Assembly: GCF_001180185.1 (NCBI RefSeq)
Contig: NZ_CVSS01000051.1
Location: 93,212-157,211 of the forward strand
From: Candidatus Pelagibacter communis
Lineage (GTDB): Bacteria; Pseudomonadota; Alphaproteobacteria; Pelagibacterales; Pelagibacteraceae
Reading direction: 5' to 3'
Length of the DNA stretch: 64,000 nt
This document shows positions 38,600 through 46,328 of this stretch, piece after piece. The translations under genes were made by a program, and so were the position numbers. How positions within the stretch are numbered: the first letter of the stretch is position 1; every line of letters begins with the position of its first letter. The notes below the pieces were generated by a model, which did not search any database, was not told where the DNA came from, and saw nothing but the letters and a program-made list of their open reading frames with translations.

Positions 38600-39696
38600 A
38601 GATTAAATTTTCTCTTTAGATGTTTTAGTTTACCTTCTGTACTATCATAATCTATATAACATCCTTGTAAAAAACGATTACCTTCGTTTGCATCATAAGT
38701 AGTTCTACCATGAAGAAGTCGATAATTATCCATCATTAATAAATCACCAGGTTGAAGTTTAAATTCAATTCTATAATCATCAGAATTATAGAGTTCAGAT
38801 ATTTTTTTTCTTGCCGAGTAGTATAATTCTAATTTTTCTTTATCCATAAGAGGCACAAAATCTAATCTTGGACTAAATCTTACTTGCTTAAATTCACCAA
38901 ACTCATCTAATTGAATCATCTCTGCCCAATTTTCTAATACCACACTTTGATCTATGAATTGAAACCTTACTTTGATTTCACTTAAAATTTTAAAATATTT
39001 TGGAAAATCTTTTTTTAATTGTTCTGTAACTGTGAAACCATCAACTAAAGTAGAGTACCCTCCACTAACTTCATTCTCGATACAGTGTAAAATTTGAATA
39101 CATGGAACAGGATTTCGATAAGGATTGTCTGTATGGGGAGCCAATGGAAGTGAAGTGTAAGCTAAATCATTTGGATTCGGTTTAGATTTAACATTAAAAA
39201 ATTCTCCAAAGTTGGTTCTTCTAATACTACCTATCGAATTAGCAAAATTTACAATAAAATTATTTTGAGTAGGAACTTTTTTAAATATTACAAAACCATA
39301 TTGGTAAAAACTCATTAGAGCTTTATACATCTCTTCCTCTTCAAAAAAATTATCGTTAAATTCAAAATTATTAAAATCTTTTAAAGAAGAGTCCCATTTA
39401 ATTTTGCTTATATATTTTATGTCACTCATATTTGAAAATTCTTTGAGAATATTTTGGATCGCTAATTTTGTTTGTACTCCATCATCAAAAGTTATTTCCA
39501 AAAAATCATTGGACAGATTCATTGAATTAATTTGAATATTTTCTTTAAGTTTTGTGGGATCAAATAATCTTTGTTTTGTAGCTTTATCAACAAAACTGTC
39601 TCCATTAACTCTTTCTCTTAACCAAAAAGGATGAATTTCTTTTTTTAATCCATTATATTCAAAAAATAGCTTGTTATTTTTTAATTCAATTTTCAT
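38596..39696 (-). CDS. Gamma-butyrobetaine hydroxylase-like 2OG-Fe(II) dioxygenase
   Basis: A 366-aa enzyme of the BBOX/TMLH/TauD superfamily. Iron ligands are APHTDNPYRNP and the late RLLHGRTTY, with a C-terminal arginine in NRFLQG. An N-terminal DUF971-like domain (FWLRERVNGD) precedes the catalytic core. The usual zinc-binding cysteines of gamma-butyrobetaine hydroxylase are missing there. Substrate might be a quaternary amine, but this is not certain. Confidence 0.8.
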   Translation of the reverse strand: MKIELKNNKLFFEYNGLKKEIHPFWLRERVNGDSFVDKATKQRLFDPTKLKENIQINSMNLSNDFLEITFDDGVQTKLAIQNILKEFSNMSDIKYISKIKWDSSLKDFNNFEFNDNFFEEEEMYKALMSFYQYGFVIFKKVPTQNNFIVNFANSIGSIRRTNFGEFFNVKSKPNPNDLAYTSLPLAPHTDNPYRNPVPCIQILHCIENEVSGGYSTLVDGFTVTEQLKKDFPKYFKILSEIKVRFQFIDQSVVLENWAEMIQLDEFGEFKQVRFSPRLDFVPLMDKEKLELYYSARKKISELYNSDDYRIEFKLQPGDLLMMDNYRLLHGRTTYDANEGNRFLQGCYIDYDSTEGKLKHLKRKFNL

Positions 39697-39768
39697 AAAT
39701 TATCTAAATCATTATTTAAAATTTAGCTTTAATCAATAGGAATAAAATAGTATTAGTCCTTTGTACCA

Positions 39769-40569
39769 ATGTTAAAATCTTCAGATTATAAAGCTTATTC
39801 AAAATTCATTGAAAGTTTAGCTAAAAAATTAACTAAATTTTATTATACAAAATTAAATAAATCTTTCAAAGTATCTAATAAATTGCAAGGAAGAGGTTAT
39901 GACCCTGTTACAACTGCTGATAAAGCATTTGAAAAGTTTATAAGAAAAGAAATTAAAAAAAGATTTCCTAATCACCAAGTTATAGGTGAGGAATTTGGTC
40001 ACAAGAAATCTAAAAGTGAATATTTATGGGTAATTGACCCAATAGATGGAACTAGATCATTTGTTGTAGGTAATCCAACTTGGAGTAACTTGATTTCTCT
40101 AAATTATAAAGGAAATCCTATTTTGGGTCTTGCTAATTTTCCGATACTAAAAAAATATTATTTCAATACTTCTTTAACTTCAGCATATGTTTCGGAAAAT
40201 GGAAAAAAAAGAAGAATTAAAGTTAATAGTAAAGCTACTTTTTCAAATATGAAATTATCAGCAGCTTTTCACGGGAGTTTAACTTTAAACCAACAAAAAA
40301 AGATACCACAAATACTTAAGCGAATGCAATTTCCATGTTCAGATGCTTTAAGTTACTCTCATTTTGCAGAAGGTAAAATTGATATTGTTATTCAATGTGG
40401 AAATAAGATTTGGGATATTCATGCTTTAATTCCTATAATTAGATCTGCTGGAGGGATAGTTACTACTTGGAAAAATTTTGATGCGAAAAAAGCTGGAAAT
40501 ATAATTTGTTCAGCCAATAAAAGTCTTCACAATAGAATGCTTAAAATTTTAAAACCTGTTTCTAGGTAG
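39769..40569 (+). CDS. Inositol-monophosphatase-family phosphatase, HisN-like
   Basis: A 266-aa phosphatase with metal motifs VIGEEFG and DPIDGTRSFVVG, then a late WDIHALIPIIRSAGG. The gene resembles HisN histidinol-phosphate phosphatase, common in alphaproteobacteria, but inositol phosphatase activity is also possible. It converges with the SMR operon with eight bases of overlap and faces a dioxygenase gene over a 72-bp gap. Confidence 0.85.
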   Translation: MLKSSDYKAYSKFIESLAKKLTKFYYTKLNKSFKVSNKLQGRGYDPVTTADKAFEKFIRKEIKKRFPNHQVIGEEFGHKKSKSEYLWVIDPIDGTRSFVVGNPTWSNLISLNYKGNPILGLANFPILKKYYFNTSLTSAYVSENGKKRRIKVNSKATFSNMKLSAAFHGSLTLNQQKKIPQILKRMQFPCSDALSYSHFAEGKIDIVIQCGNKIWDIHALIPIIRSAGGIVTTWKNFDAKKAGNIICSANKSLHNRMLKILKPVSR

Positions 40570-40897
40570 TTTTACCAAGTGTGTTGAGCAAAATTACACC
40601 AATAACAATTAATGATATTCCAATAACTCCATACAAGTTTGGTATTTGGTTATATTTAAACACTCCAAATAAAGTTACTGCAGTAATAGTTAAACCACCA
40701 TATGTAGCGTAAGTAAAACCAACTGGAATAATATTCATCGCTTTTGATAAACAAAAAATACATGCTACTATTGAAATTGCACAAAAAATTGTTGGTCCAA
40801 GAATTGTAAATCCGTTGGTTGATTTTAAAAAACCATTAGAAGCTATTCCAAGAGTGATAGCTAAAAAAAGAAAAATATATCCTGATAAATTTGTCAT
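40562..40897 (-). CDS. SMR-like small membrane protein A, no TM1 glutamate
   Basis: A 111-aa protein with four helices and the small-multidrug-resistance fold (VGFTYATYGGLTIT resembles the EmrE third helix region; ends VIGVILLNTLG). The essential Glu of TM1 is absent: aligning K25 with EmrE K22 puts Gly17 there, and the whole helix has no acidic residue. It therefore cannot work as an EmrE-type proton exchanger. It is last in the nine-gene operon and pairs with a paralogue five bases upstream, perhaps as a heterodimer. Confidence 0.75.
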   Translation of the reverse strand: MTNLSGYIFLFLAITLGIASNGFLKSTNGFTILGPTIFCAISIVACIFCLSKAMNIIPVGFTYATYGGLTITAVTLFGVFKYNQIPNLYGVIGISLIVIGVILLNTLGKTT

Positions 40898-40901
40898 GTT
40901 T

Positions 40902-41237
40902 TTATCCTGTTTTACCGAGTAGGTTTACTATCAAAACTCCTGAGATAATCAAAGCTAAACCAATGATAGTAGCAATATCTGGAATTTGATTAAATTTATA
41001 TATTCCTACAAGTGTAGTAGCAATAATGCATAGACCTGCAAATGAAGCATAAGTTACACTAACTGGAATAGTTTTCATAACTATAGATAATGTAAACATA
41101 CAGCCAACTATTGTTATTGCTGTTAACAAGCTTGGTATAAATAATGTGAAACCATTTGCACCTTTAGCAAAACCGTTTGCTGCAGTACCTAAAATAACTG
41201 CCATTATAAGAACTATATATGCAATTATGTTACTCAC
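40902..41237 (-). CDS. SMR-like small membrane protein B, no TM1 glutamate
   Basis: A second 111-aa four-helix SMR-like protein, clearly paralogous to the next gene: both share NGF-K and TYA, a KFNQIP or KYNQIP loop and a C-terminal LLGKT-type end. It too lacks the TM1 glutamate (Gly17 at that place) and has no acidic residue in TM1. The start is GTG. The two genes look like a local duplication that keeps a matched pair. Transport substrate is unknown. Confidence 0.75.
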   Translation of the reverse strand: MSNIIAYIVLIMAVILGTAANGFAKGANGFTLFIPSLLTAITIVGCMFTLSIVMKTIPVSVTYASFAGLCIIATTLVGIYKFNQIPDIATIIGLALIISGVLIVNLLGKTG

Positions 41238-41253
41238 TAATTAAAGAATAATA

Positions 41254-41475
41254 TTATTTAGTAATTTTATCTACTAATTTCTTTATTGGCGGTCCAAGAA
41301 CAAGGGCAGCTATTATTGCTATAGGTAAACTTACTGACCATGCTTTTAAAAATCTATTAATATATTCATTATCCATACCTGTATTTATATATGTAATTAT
41401 AAGTGTCATGAGTAAACTCATGCCAAAACCCATAATCAAAATGAATATGAAATCAAAATATTTTTTTGGAAACAT
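41254..41475 (-). CDS. DUF2798 small membrane protein
   Basis: A 73-aa protein with two hydrophobic helices, matching the DUF2798 pattern (a helix with GMSLLMTLIITY, an aromatic ...FLKAWSVSLPIAIIAAL, then LGPPIKKLVD). Function unknown. The start overlaps the preceding gene's stop (TAATG), so it is translationally coupled to the NTF2-like protein. Confidence 0.75.
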   Translation of the reverse strand: MFPKKYFDFIFILIMGFGMSLLMTLIITYINTGMDNEYINRFLKAWSVSLPIAIIAALVLGPPIKKLVDKITK

Positions 41476-41795
41476 TATTTAGACATTGGAGTAGCACCAG
41501 TTTCTAAACTAGTAATCTTTCCATCTTTATATCTATAAACTGCCATTACAGCTTCTACATTTCCATCATTAAAAGTTACGATTGAATGATGTACTCCAAC
41601 TTCATCATTTTCATATACTATGCGAGCTTTATCTTGATTTATATCTCCACTCATTGCCCATTTGATTACGTCAGCTTTTCCAAGAGAATTTCCAGATTTA
41701 TGCATTGTGAATTTAAAATCATCATGTAAAAGCTCATTCATAGTTGCTTCGTCTTTTTTATCTATTGCATCAGTATATCTTTTTAATATCGACAT
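41475..41795 (-). CDS. NTF2-like (SnoaL-type) protein
   Basis: A 106-aa single-domain protein with the cone-like NTF2 pattern: an N-terminal helix (LKRYTDAIDKKD), FTMHKSGNSLGKADVIKWA, and a C-terminal sheet (GVHHSIVTFNDG, VMAVYRYKDGKI). Such proteins bind small ligands or act as isomerases or hydratases; no catalytic set can be named. It belongs to the small-protein operon and is coupled to DUF2798. Confidence 0.7.
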   Translation of the reverse strand: MSILKRYTDAIDKKDEATMNELLHDDFKFTMHKSGNSLGKADVIKWAMSGDINQDKARIVYENDEVGVHHSIVTFNDGNVEAVMAVYRYKDGKITSLETGATPMSK

Positions 41796-41805
41796 CTTAA
41801 ACTCA

Positions 41806-42222
41806 TTATGTGTATATCTTATCAGCTAAACCGTAGCATAAAATTGCACTCATAACTGTAAATACAAATGGCGCAATGATACCTTCGTTTGTAGTTTTTT
41901 CGTTAACTCCTGTTTTATTTATTTTGATAGAATAAAAATTACATAAAAAAATACATAGATTATTTATAAAAACTAAATTTAAGAATCCCCATGTATTTTC
42001 CAAACCTCCAGGTCTTATAAAACCTACGTAGATTGACATTAAAAATACAGCAAGCATAAATGCTCCTGCCATTCTAATCATTATTGCTCCACTTGGATCT
42101 ATACCAAATCTTTCCATGAAGCTTTTAGTGCCAAAAATAGTTTGAAATGCGTAAACACCAACTCCAATAAAATGAACTAAGTAAATTATTAAATAAAATA
42201 TCCCATTAAATTTTTCTATCAT
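41806..42222 (-). CDS. Four-helix membrane protein, unrecognised
   Basis: A 138-aa protein with about four hydrophobic segments (near 8-28, 46-66, 78-98 and 115-135), the first being LVHFIGVGVYAFQTIFG. No family is recognised with confidence. A good ribosome site (AAGGAG) lies before its ATG. It is encoded in the middle of the small-protein operon, next to the NTF2-like gene, so a membrane complex is possible but unproven. Confidence 0.6.
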   Translation of the reverse strand: MIEKFNGIFYLIIYLVHFIGVGVYAFQTIFGTKSFMERFGIDPSGAIMIRMAGAFMLAVFLMSIYVGFIRPGGLENTWGFLNLVFINNLCIFLCNFYSIKINKTGVNEKTTNEGIIAPFVFTVMSAILCYGLADKIYT

Positions 42223-42231
42223 TTTGTCTCC

Positions 42232-42546
42232 TTAATCGTTGAATACCATTCTCATTTCGTCTTGTATTGTACCTTCTTTAAAAACACCCTTCATTTTTTT
42301 TTGAAGTTCAATAAATTTAGGATCAGCAGACATATTCTGATCATTTTCAAAAGCTTTGTCAGTAAATTGTTCTCCAACTAAAGTTTCTCTAACTGTTCTA
42401 GGATTTCCACCAATTTGAAAAGAAAAATAAACTTCATGATCAGGATAATGTTTTTTTCTAACTTCAGCTAAACCTTTAGAGATTTCCATGGCCTCACCAA
42501 GTTTATCATCATAAACTCCGATAGTTCTCGTATAGATTGCTTTCAT
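42232..42546 (-). CDS. Small ABM/dabb-like alpha-beta protein
   Basis: A 104-aa cytoplasmic protein. Strand-helix-strand spacing (KAIYTRTIGVY, then a helix LGEAMEISKGLAEV, then EVYFSFQIG) looks like a dimeric alpha-beta barrel, as in antibiotic-biosynthesis-monooxygenase-like proteins. No catalytic residue is evident. It is the fourth gene of the operon. Confidence 0.55.
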   Translation of the reverse strand: MKAIYTRTIGVYDDKLGEAMEISKGLAEVRKKHYPDHEVYFSFQIGGNPRTVRETLVGEQFTDKAFENDQNMSADPKFIELQKKMKGVFKEGTIQDEMRMVFND

Positions 42547-42560
42547 TTTTAATCCTTTTT

Positions 42561-42866
42561 TTAATAAGAGTCTGACTCTTCACATATTACAATTGTACTT
42601 TTTGGATCAGTAGCTTTTCTTCTTTGAACGACAATTTTCTGATGTTCATCTGAATTATACCAGCCTAAAGCTTTATCTTTATTTGGAAATTCAATTACTA
42701 CTGTAAGGGTAGTTTCTTCTCCTTCTTTGACTAATTTCTCGGGAGTTCTAACTAAAAATTTTCCATCAAAAGGCTTTAAAGTGTCTGCAACTTTACTTGC
42801 ATATTCTTTTGCAAACATATCTGGGTTTGTAACTGTTGGAACTGCCACTAAATATGCTTTTTTCAT
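42561..42866 (-). CDS. DUF1330-like protein
   Basis: A 101-aa ferredoxin-like protein that resembles DUF1330: MKKAYLVAVPTVTN, GGKFLVR-type strand (FDGKFLVRTPE), VVIEFPNKDKALGWYNSDEH, and a final strand. Function of the family is unknown. It sits between two other small alpha-beta proteins, suggesting that the operon encodes several related barrel folds. Confidence 0.75.
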   Translation of the reverse strand: MKKAYLVAVPTVTNPDMFAKEYASKVADTLKPFDGKFLVRTPEKLVKEGEETTLTVVIEFPNKDKALGWYNSDEHQKIVVQRRKATDPKSTIVICEESDSY

Positions 42867-42878
42867 TGTCTATTCCTA

Positions 42879-43166
42879 TTATGCGTTATAATCCATTACT
42901 TGGTCAGTACACTCAGTAAATTTATGAGGCTCAAAGAAATCATTCATTTGACCTAATTGATTATTGATATCCGCTTCACTGTTAGCTTTCCACCAGCAAA
43001 ACATTTGCATTGTATCACCTGGGGTGTTCCACGTCATTTGGCATGCTGCCTTATCACTTGTCATTGATTTAACAATATCTTCCATTTTCATTGAAGCTAC
43101 TGTTTCATTAAATTTTGATTTCATTTCTTTCGATTTGAAAGTGTGAGTTACCATATAGTTTTTCAT
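42879..43166 (-). CDS. Small protein of ABM-like fold, DUF3303-like
   Basis: A 95-aa protein starting with MVTHTFKSKEM and containing MFCWWKANSEADI, which suggests a single alpha-beta barrel with a Cys/Trp-rich strand. Three cysteines (QMTW preceded by AAC, MFCWW, TECTD) could bind metal. A strong ribosome site (AAGGAGAG) precedes ATG 43166. It is the second gene of the operon. No specific function can be assigned. Confidence 0.55.
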   Translation of the reverse strand: MKNYMVTHTFKSKEMKSKFNETVASMKMEDIVKSMTSDKAACQMTWNTPGDTMQMFCWWKANSEADINNQLGQMNDFFEPHKFTECTDQVMDYNA

Positions 43167-43175
43167 TTTCTCTCC

Positions 43176-43547
43176 TTAATATAAAGTTTGAACTACTTTT
43201 TTTACTCTTTCAGCTCCATTAGGAACTAAAGCTTCAACAAACGTATGACATTTGTCAGTTTTAGTTTTGTCGTATTTTGAGCCGTAATGTTTATCAACTG
43301 CTTTGTTTACTCCAGCATCCCAATCTTTTTCTGGAATACCTATTTCAAGCGCATAGGTTTTTAAAACTTTCACAGTTGAAATTGATTTTTCTTTCATTCC
43401 GTACTCAAATTTTTCACCTGATGGAAGAAAGTAGTTGGCCATATAAATACCAACACAATCCCATGCTTTTGATTTATCTTTACCACTCATTTCTGCATTA
43501 GCAGATGTAAAGATGAAAAAAGATAAAAATATAATAATTTTTTTCAT
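43176..43547 (-). CDS. Small secreted protein, first gene of the small-protein operon
   Basis: A 123-aa protein with a clear signal peptide (hydrophobic core IIIFLSFFIF, cleavage after ANA) and a mature lysine-rich domain holding two cysteines (WDCVGIY and DKCHTF) that could form a disulfide. No family is recognised. An excellent ribosome site (AGGAG) precedes ATG 43547, and the 29-bp tandem repeats lie just upstream, so it probably sets the expression of the operon. Confidence 0.65.
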   Translation of the reverse strand: MKKIIIFLSFFIFTSANAEMSGKDKSKAWDCVGIYMANYFLPSGEKFEYGMKEKSISTVKVLKTYALEIGIPEKDWDAGVNKAVDKHYGSKYDKTKTDKCHTFVEALVPNGAERVKKVVQTLY

Positions 43548-43560
43548 AATCTCCTGACGT

Positions 43561-43618
43561 TAAATAATATTAATATAAAAATGTAACTGTAAATAATATT
43601 AATATAAAAATGTAACTG
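43561..43618. repeat. Tandem direct repeat, 2 x 29 bp, before the small-protein operon
   Basis: The unit is two exact copies of TAAATAATATTAATATAAAA followed by ATGTAACTG, at 43561-43589 and 43590-43618. Read on the minus strand each copy contains GTTACATTTTT and TATTAT, and the junction makes TTTACA and TATTAT 18 bases apart, a plausible -35/-10 pair. The repeat lies 13 bases upstream of the ATG at 43547, giving the operon two near-identical promoter-like units. Confidence 0.85.
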
Positions 43619-43629
43619 TTTTGTTACAT
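43610..43629 (-). terminator. Possible weak terminator or operator dyad after cysK
   Basis: ATGTAAC and GTTACAT pair over seven positions around a six-base loop. On the minus strand, TTTTTATA follows the stem, so it could end cysK transcripts 16 bases past the stop. The right arm belongs to the tandem repeat, so the same bases may also serve as an operator half-site, with a further ATGTAAC copy at 43581-43587. Both readings are possible. Confidence 0.5.
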
Positions 43630-43644
43630 GCCTGGTATGCGTTA

Positions 43645-44646
43645 TTATAACCAGCTAGGAATAGGGAGGTTTTTTTCCTTTAAAAAAGATTTATTAAACA
43701 TCTTTGAGTTGTATTTATCTGATCTATCACAAAGAATTGTGACTATCGTTTTTCCTGGGCCTAGCTCTTTTCCTAATCTAATTGCACCTGCAATATTTAC
43801 TCCACAACTAGTTCCTAAACTTAACCCCTCATGCTGTATTAAATCATAAAGCACGGGTAATGACTCTTGATCACTGATTGAAAAAGCACCATCAATTTCA
43901 GCTTCTGCAAAATTTTTAGTTATTCTACTTGAACCAATTCCTTCTGTAATTGATCCTCCTTCAGCTTTTAACTCACCATTAGCAATATAGTTATATAAAG
44001 CAGAGCCAGTTGGATCAGATAAAAAAATTTTAATATCTTTATTTTTTTCTTTTAAATATTTACTTACTCCACCGATGGTTCCCCCTGTTCCAGAAGCACA
44101 AACAAAACCATCTACTTTACCATCTGTTTGCTCCCAAATTTCTGGACCTGTGGTTTCGTAGTGTCCCTTAGCATTAGCAGTATTGTCAAATTGATTAGCC
44201 CAAACTACACCATTGTTATTTGTACTTTTTAATTCTTCAGCAAGACGGCCTGCAACTTTAACATAATTACCATCATCTTTATATGGCTTAGGTGGAACTA
44301 ATCTTAAATCTGCACCAATATTTTTTAAAGTATCTTTTTTTTCTTGAGTTTGATTATCGTTCATTACAATTATAGTTTTGTAACCTAAAGAGTTTCCAAG
44401 GAGACATAATCCTATACCTGTGTTACCAGCAGTTCCTTCAACAACTATTCCACCTTCAGATATTAACTTTTTTTCTTGAGCATCTTTTATTAATGCGAGT
44501 GCCGCTCTATCTTTAACTGATCCACCAGGATTTAAATACTCAGCTTTGCCATAAATATTGCATCCAGTAATTTCTGAGGCTGCTTTTAATTTTATTAAAG
44601 GTGTATTCCCGATGGACTCAATAAAATTGTTCTTAATCTGTGTCAT
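43645..44646 (-). CDS. cysK: Cysteine synthase CysK
   Basis: PLP enzyme (333 aa) that makes cysteine from O-acetylserine and sulfide. The PLP lysine is in [11 protein letters not shown], the substrate loop in [10 protein letters not shown], and the phosphate loop in [11 protein letters not shown]. The gene overlaps cysE by four bases (ATGA), so the two steps of cysteine synthesis are made together. It is a little longer than typical CysK at the C-terminus. Confidence 0.94.
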   Translation of the reverse strand: MTQIKNNFIESIGNTPLIKLKAASEITGCNIYGKAEYLNPGGSVKDRAALALIKDAQEKKLISEGGIVVEGTAGNTGIGLCLLGNSLGYKTIIVMNDNQTQEKKDTLKNIGADLRLVPPKPYKDDGNYVKVAGRLAEELKSTNNNGVVWANQFDNTANAKGHYETTGPEIWEQTDGKVDGFVCASGTGGTIGGVSKYLKEKNKDIKIFLSDPTGSALYNYIANGELKAEGGSITEGIGSSRITKNFAEAEIDGAFSISDQESLPVLYDLIQHEGLSLGTSCGVNIAGAIRLGKELGPGKTIVTILCDRSDKYNSKMFNKSFLKEKNLPIPSWL

Positions 44647-45215
44647 TGATCTTTATCTTTATTAGTAACTGCATAAGGCTGAAATCCTTTTGTAGCATCA
44701 CCAACTCTTGTTGCTGGAATTCCTACCATTATAGATTTCTCTGGTACATTTTTAGTAACCACTGCATTTGCACCAATTAAAGAATTTTTTCCGATAGTTA
44801 TTGGCCCCAAAATCTGAGCTCCAGATCCAACTACAACGTTATCTTCTAACGTTGGATGTCTTTTAGTATTTCGTTGCTCATTTGTATTTATACTTGGTGT
44901 AATTCCACCTAAAGTAACATTATGATAAATAGTAACGTTATTTCCAATTTCAGATGTCTCACCAATGACAACCCCCATACCATGATCTATAAATAAATTT
45001 TTACCAATATTTGCTGTTGGATGAATTTCAATTCCTGTTAAGAATCTAGAAAATTGTGAAATAATTCTTGCAATTAAATTAAATTTTGCAGTTGCAAAAA
45101 AATTTGCGATTTTATGAAAAAAAATTGCTTTTACACCTGGATAAGTAAGTATTAAACTTATCTTAGATTTTGCCGCAGGATCTCGGTCAATTATAGATTG
45201 TAAAAATTCATTCAT
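44643..45215 (-). CDS. cysE: Serine O-acetyltransferase CysE
   Basis: Left-handed beta-helix acetyltransferase, 190 aa from this start, that makes O-acetylserine. The family core is [28 protein letters not shown] and [19 protein letters not shown] longer frame opens at 45305 but overlaps the divergent VOC gene's start; ATG 45215 gives the normal SAT N-terminus ([17 protein letters not shown]) and leaves an 82-bp promoter region. It is the short SAT form. Confidence 0.93.
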   Translation of the reverse strand: MNEFLQSIIDRDPAAKSKISLILTYPGVKAIFFHKIANFFATAKFNLIARIISQFSRFLTGIEIHPTANIGKNLFIDHGMGVVIGETSEIGNNVTIYHNVTLGGITPSINTNEQRNTKRHPTLEDNVVVGSGAQILGPITIGKNSLIGANAVVTKNVPEKSIMVGIPATRVGDATKGFQPYAVTNKDKDQ

Positions 45216-45297
45216 ATTTTTTGAGTTTTCTAACAGTTGATTAAAAAAAGTATATACTTTATATAAGAGACATATTCGTAATTTAAAGAGGGTTAAA

Positions 45298-45708
45298 ATG
45301 TACAAAAATACAAATTGTTTTCACTTAGCTATTCCTTGTGGAGACTTAGAAACTGCTAAGAAATTTTATAGTGAAACTCTTGGCTGCAGACTTGATAACG
45401 CCGCTCAAGAATGGGCAGATGTTGACTTCTGGGGAAATGAATTAACACTTCATGCCAGTGAACATAAATTAGATAATGAGAGACACGATGTTGATATGGG
45501 TAATGTTTCTGTACCTCATTTTGGAATTCATCTATCAAGAAAAGACTTTGATGCTCTTAAAAAAAGGTTAAAAGAAAAGGGTGCAAAATACTACGATGAA
45601 CCTTATTTAAGATTTAAAGGTACAAAGTATGAGCAAGAGACCTTTTTTGTTAAAGATCCAAACGAAAATATATTAGAGATTAAAACCTTAACGGCTAACG
45701 CAGATTAA
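45298..45708 (+). CDS. VOC-family (glyoxalase-like) protein
   Basis: A 136-aa protein of the vicinal oxygen chelate fold, with [21 protein letters not shown] at the start and a second metal-side strand in [16 protein letters not shown]; the final Glu-rich stretch (NENILEIK) matches dioxygenase/glyoxalase I members. The substrate is unknown. A ribosome site (AAAGAGGG) precedes it. A TATATACTTTATATAAG stretch upstream looks promoter-like. Confidence 0.82.
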   Translation: MYKNTNCFHLAIPCGDLETAKKFYSETLGCRLDNAAQEWADVDFWGNELTLHASEHKLDNERHDVDMGNVSVPHFGIHLSRKDFDALKKRLKEKGAKYYDEPYLRFKGTKYEQETFFVKDPNENILEIKTLTANAD

Positions 45709-45719
45709 TTAAGCGTTAG
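45695..45719 (+). promoter_or_regulatory. Hairpin spanning the VOC stop and abutting the LysE start
   Basis: CTAACGC (45695-45701) and GCGTTAG (45713-45719) are perfect complements around an 11-base AT-rich loop. The right arm ends at the base before ATG 45720, and no Shine-Dalgarno is present between. No T-run follows. It may couple or restrict translation of the LysE gene, in the manner of the hairpin before the DUF779 gene. Confidence 0.5.
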
Positions 45720-46328
45720 ATGGAATACCTTGTACTGGGGTTTTTTATTGGGCTTAGTTTGATCTTGGCTATAGGTGCACAGAATATCTTTGTTATTGAA
45801 CAAGGTTTAAAAAAACAACATATTTTTCTAGTTTGTTTTGTCTGTTCAATATCAGACCTTTTTTTAATATTTCTCGGTATATTTCTTTTTCATCACTTTA
45901 CTCAGTATTTCAACTCTTCAGTTCAATTAATATTTAATATTCTTTTGGTGATATTTCTTGTTTATTTTATTTACTCTAAAATTAGATCATTAACATCTAA
46001 AGCTAATCTTAATAATGAAATTGAGAATATTTCTAAATTTAATATTTTTTTAAAAACTCTTGGTTTTACATATTTAAATCCTCATGTTTATTCAGATACA
46101 GTATTTTTTTTAGGAAATTTTTCAAAAAATCTTATCTTAAATCAAAAAATATATTTTGGATTAGGTGCTTCAGTTGCATCTTTCATATTTTTTTTTGTTG
46201 TTGGATATCTATCGAAATTTTTATCTCAATATGCTCAAAGTGAAAAAGTTTGGAAAACTATAAATATATTAATAATTAGTTTTATGAGTTTACTTACAAT
46301 GTTTATTGTTTTGGAAATAGTTAATTAG
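45720..46328 (+). CDS. LysE-family amino acid exporter
   Basis: A 202-aa membrane protein with about six hydrophobic segments and the LysE/ArgO opening LILAIGAQNIFVIEQGLKK. LFLIFLGIF and NPHVYSDTVFFLGNF are also family-like. It probably exports basic amino acids or similar metabolites. It follows the VOC gene and overlaps the convergent HisD-family gene by eight bases. Confidence 0.9.
   Translation: MEYLVLGFFIGLSLILAIGAQNIFVIEQGLKKQHIFLVCFVCSISDLFLIFLGIFLFHHFTQYFNSSVQLIFNILLVIFLVYFIYSKIRSLTSKANLNNEIENISKFNIFLKTLGFTYLNPHVYSDTVFFLGNFSKNLILNQKIYFGLGASVASFIFFFVVGYLSKFLSQYAQSEKVWKTINILIISFMSLLTMFIVLEIVN

Noticed and set aside
43628..43849. Plus-strand ORF at the 3' end of cysK
   Set aside because: It is antisense to the conserved cysK C-terminus and has no recognisable product.
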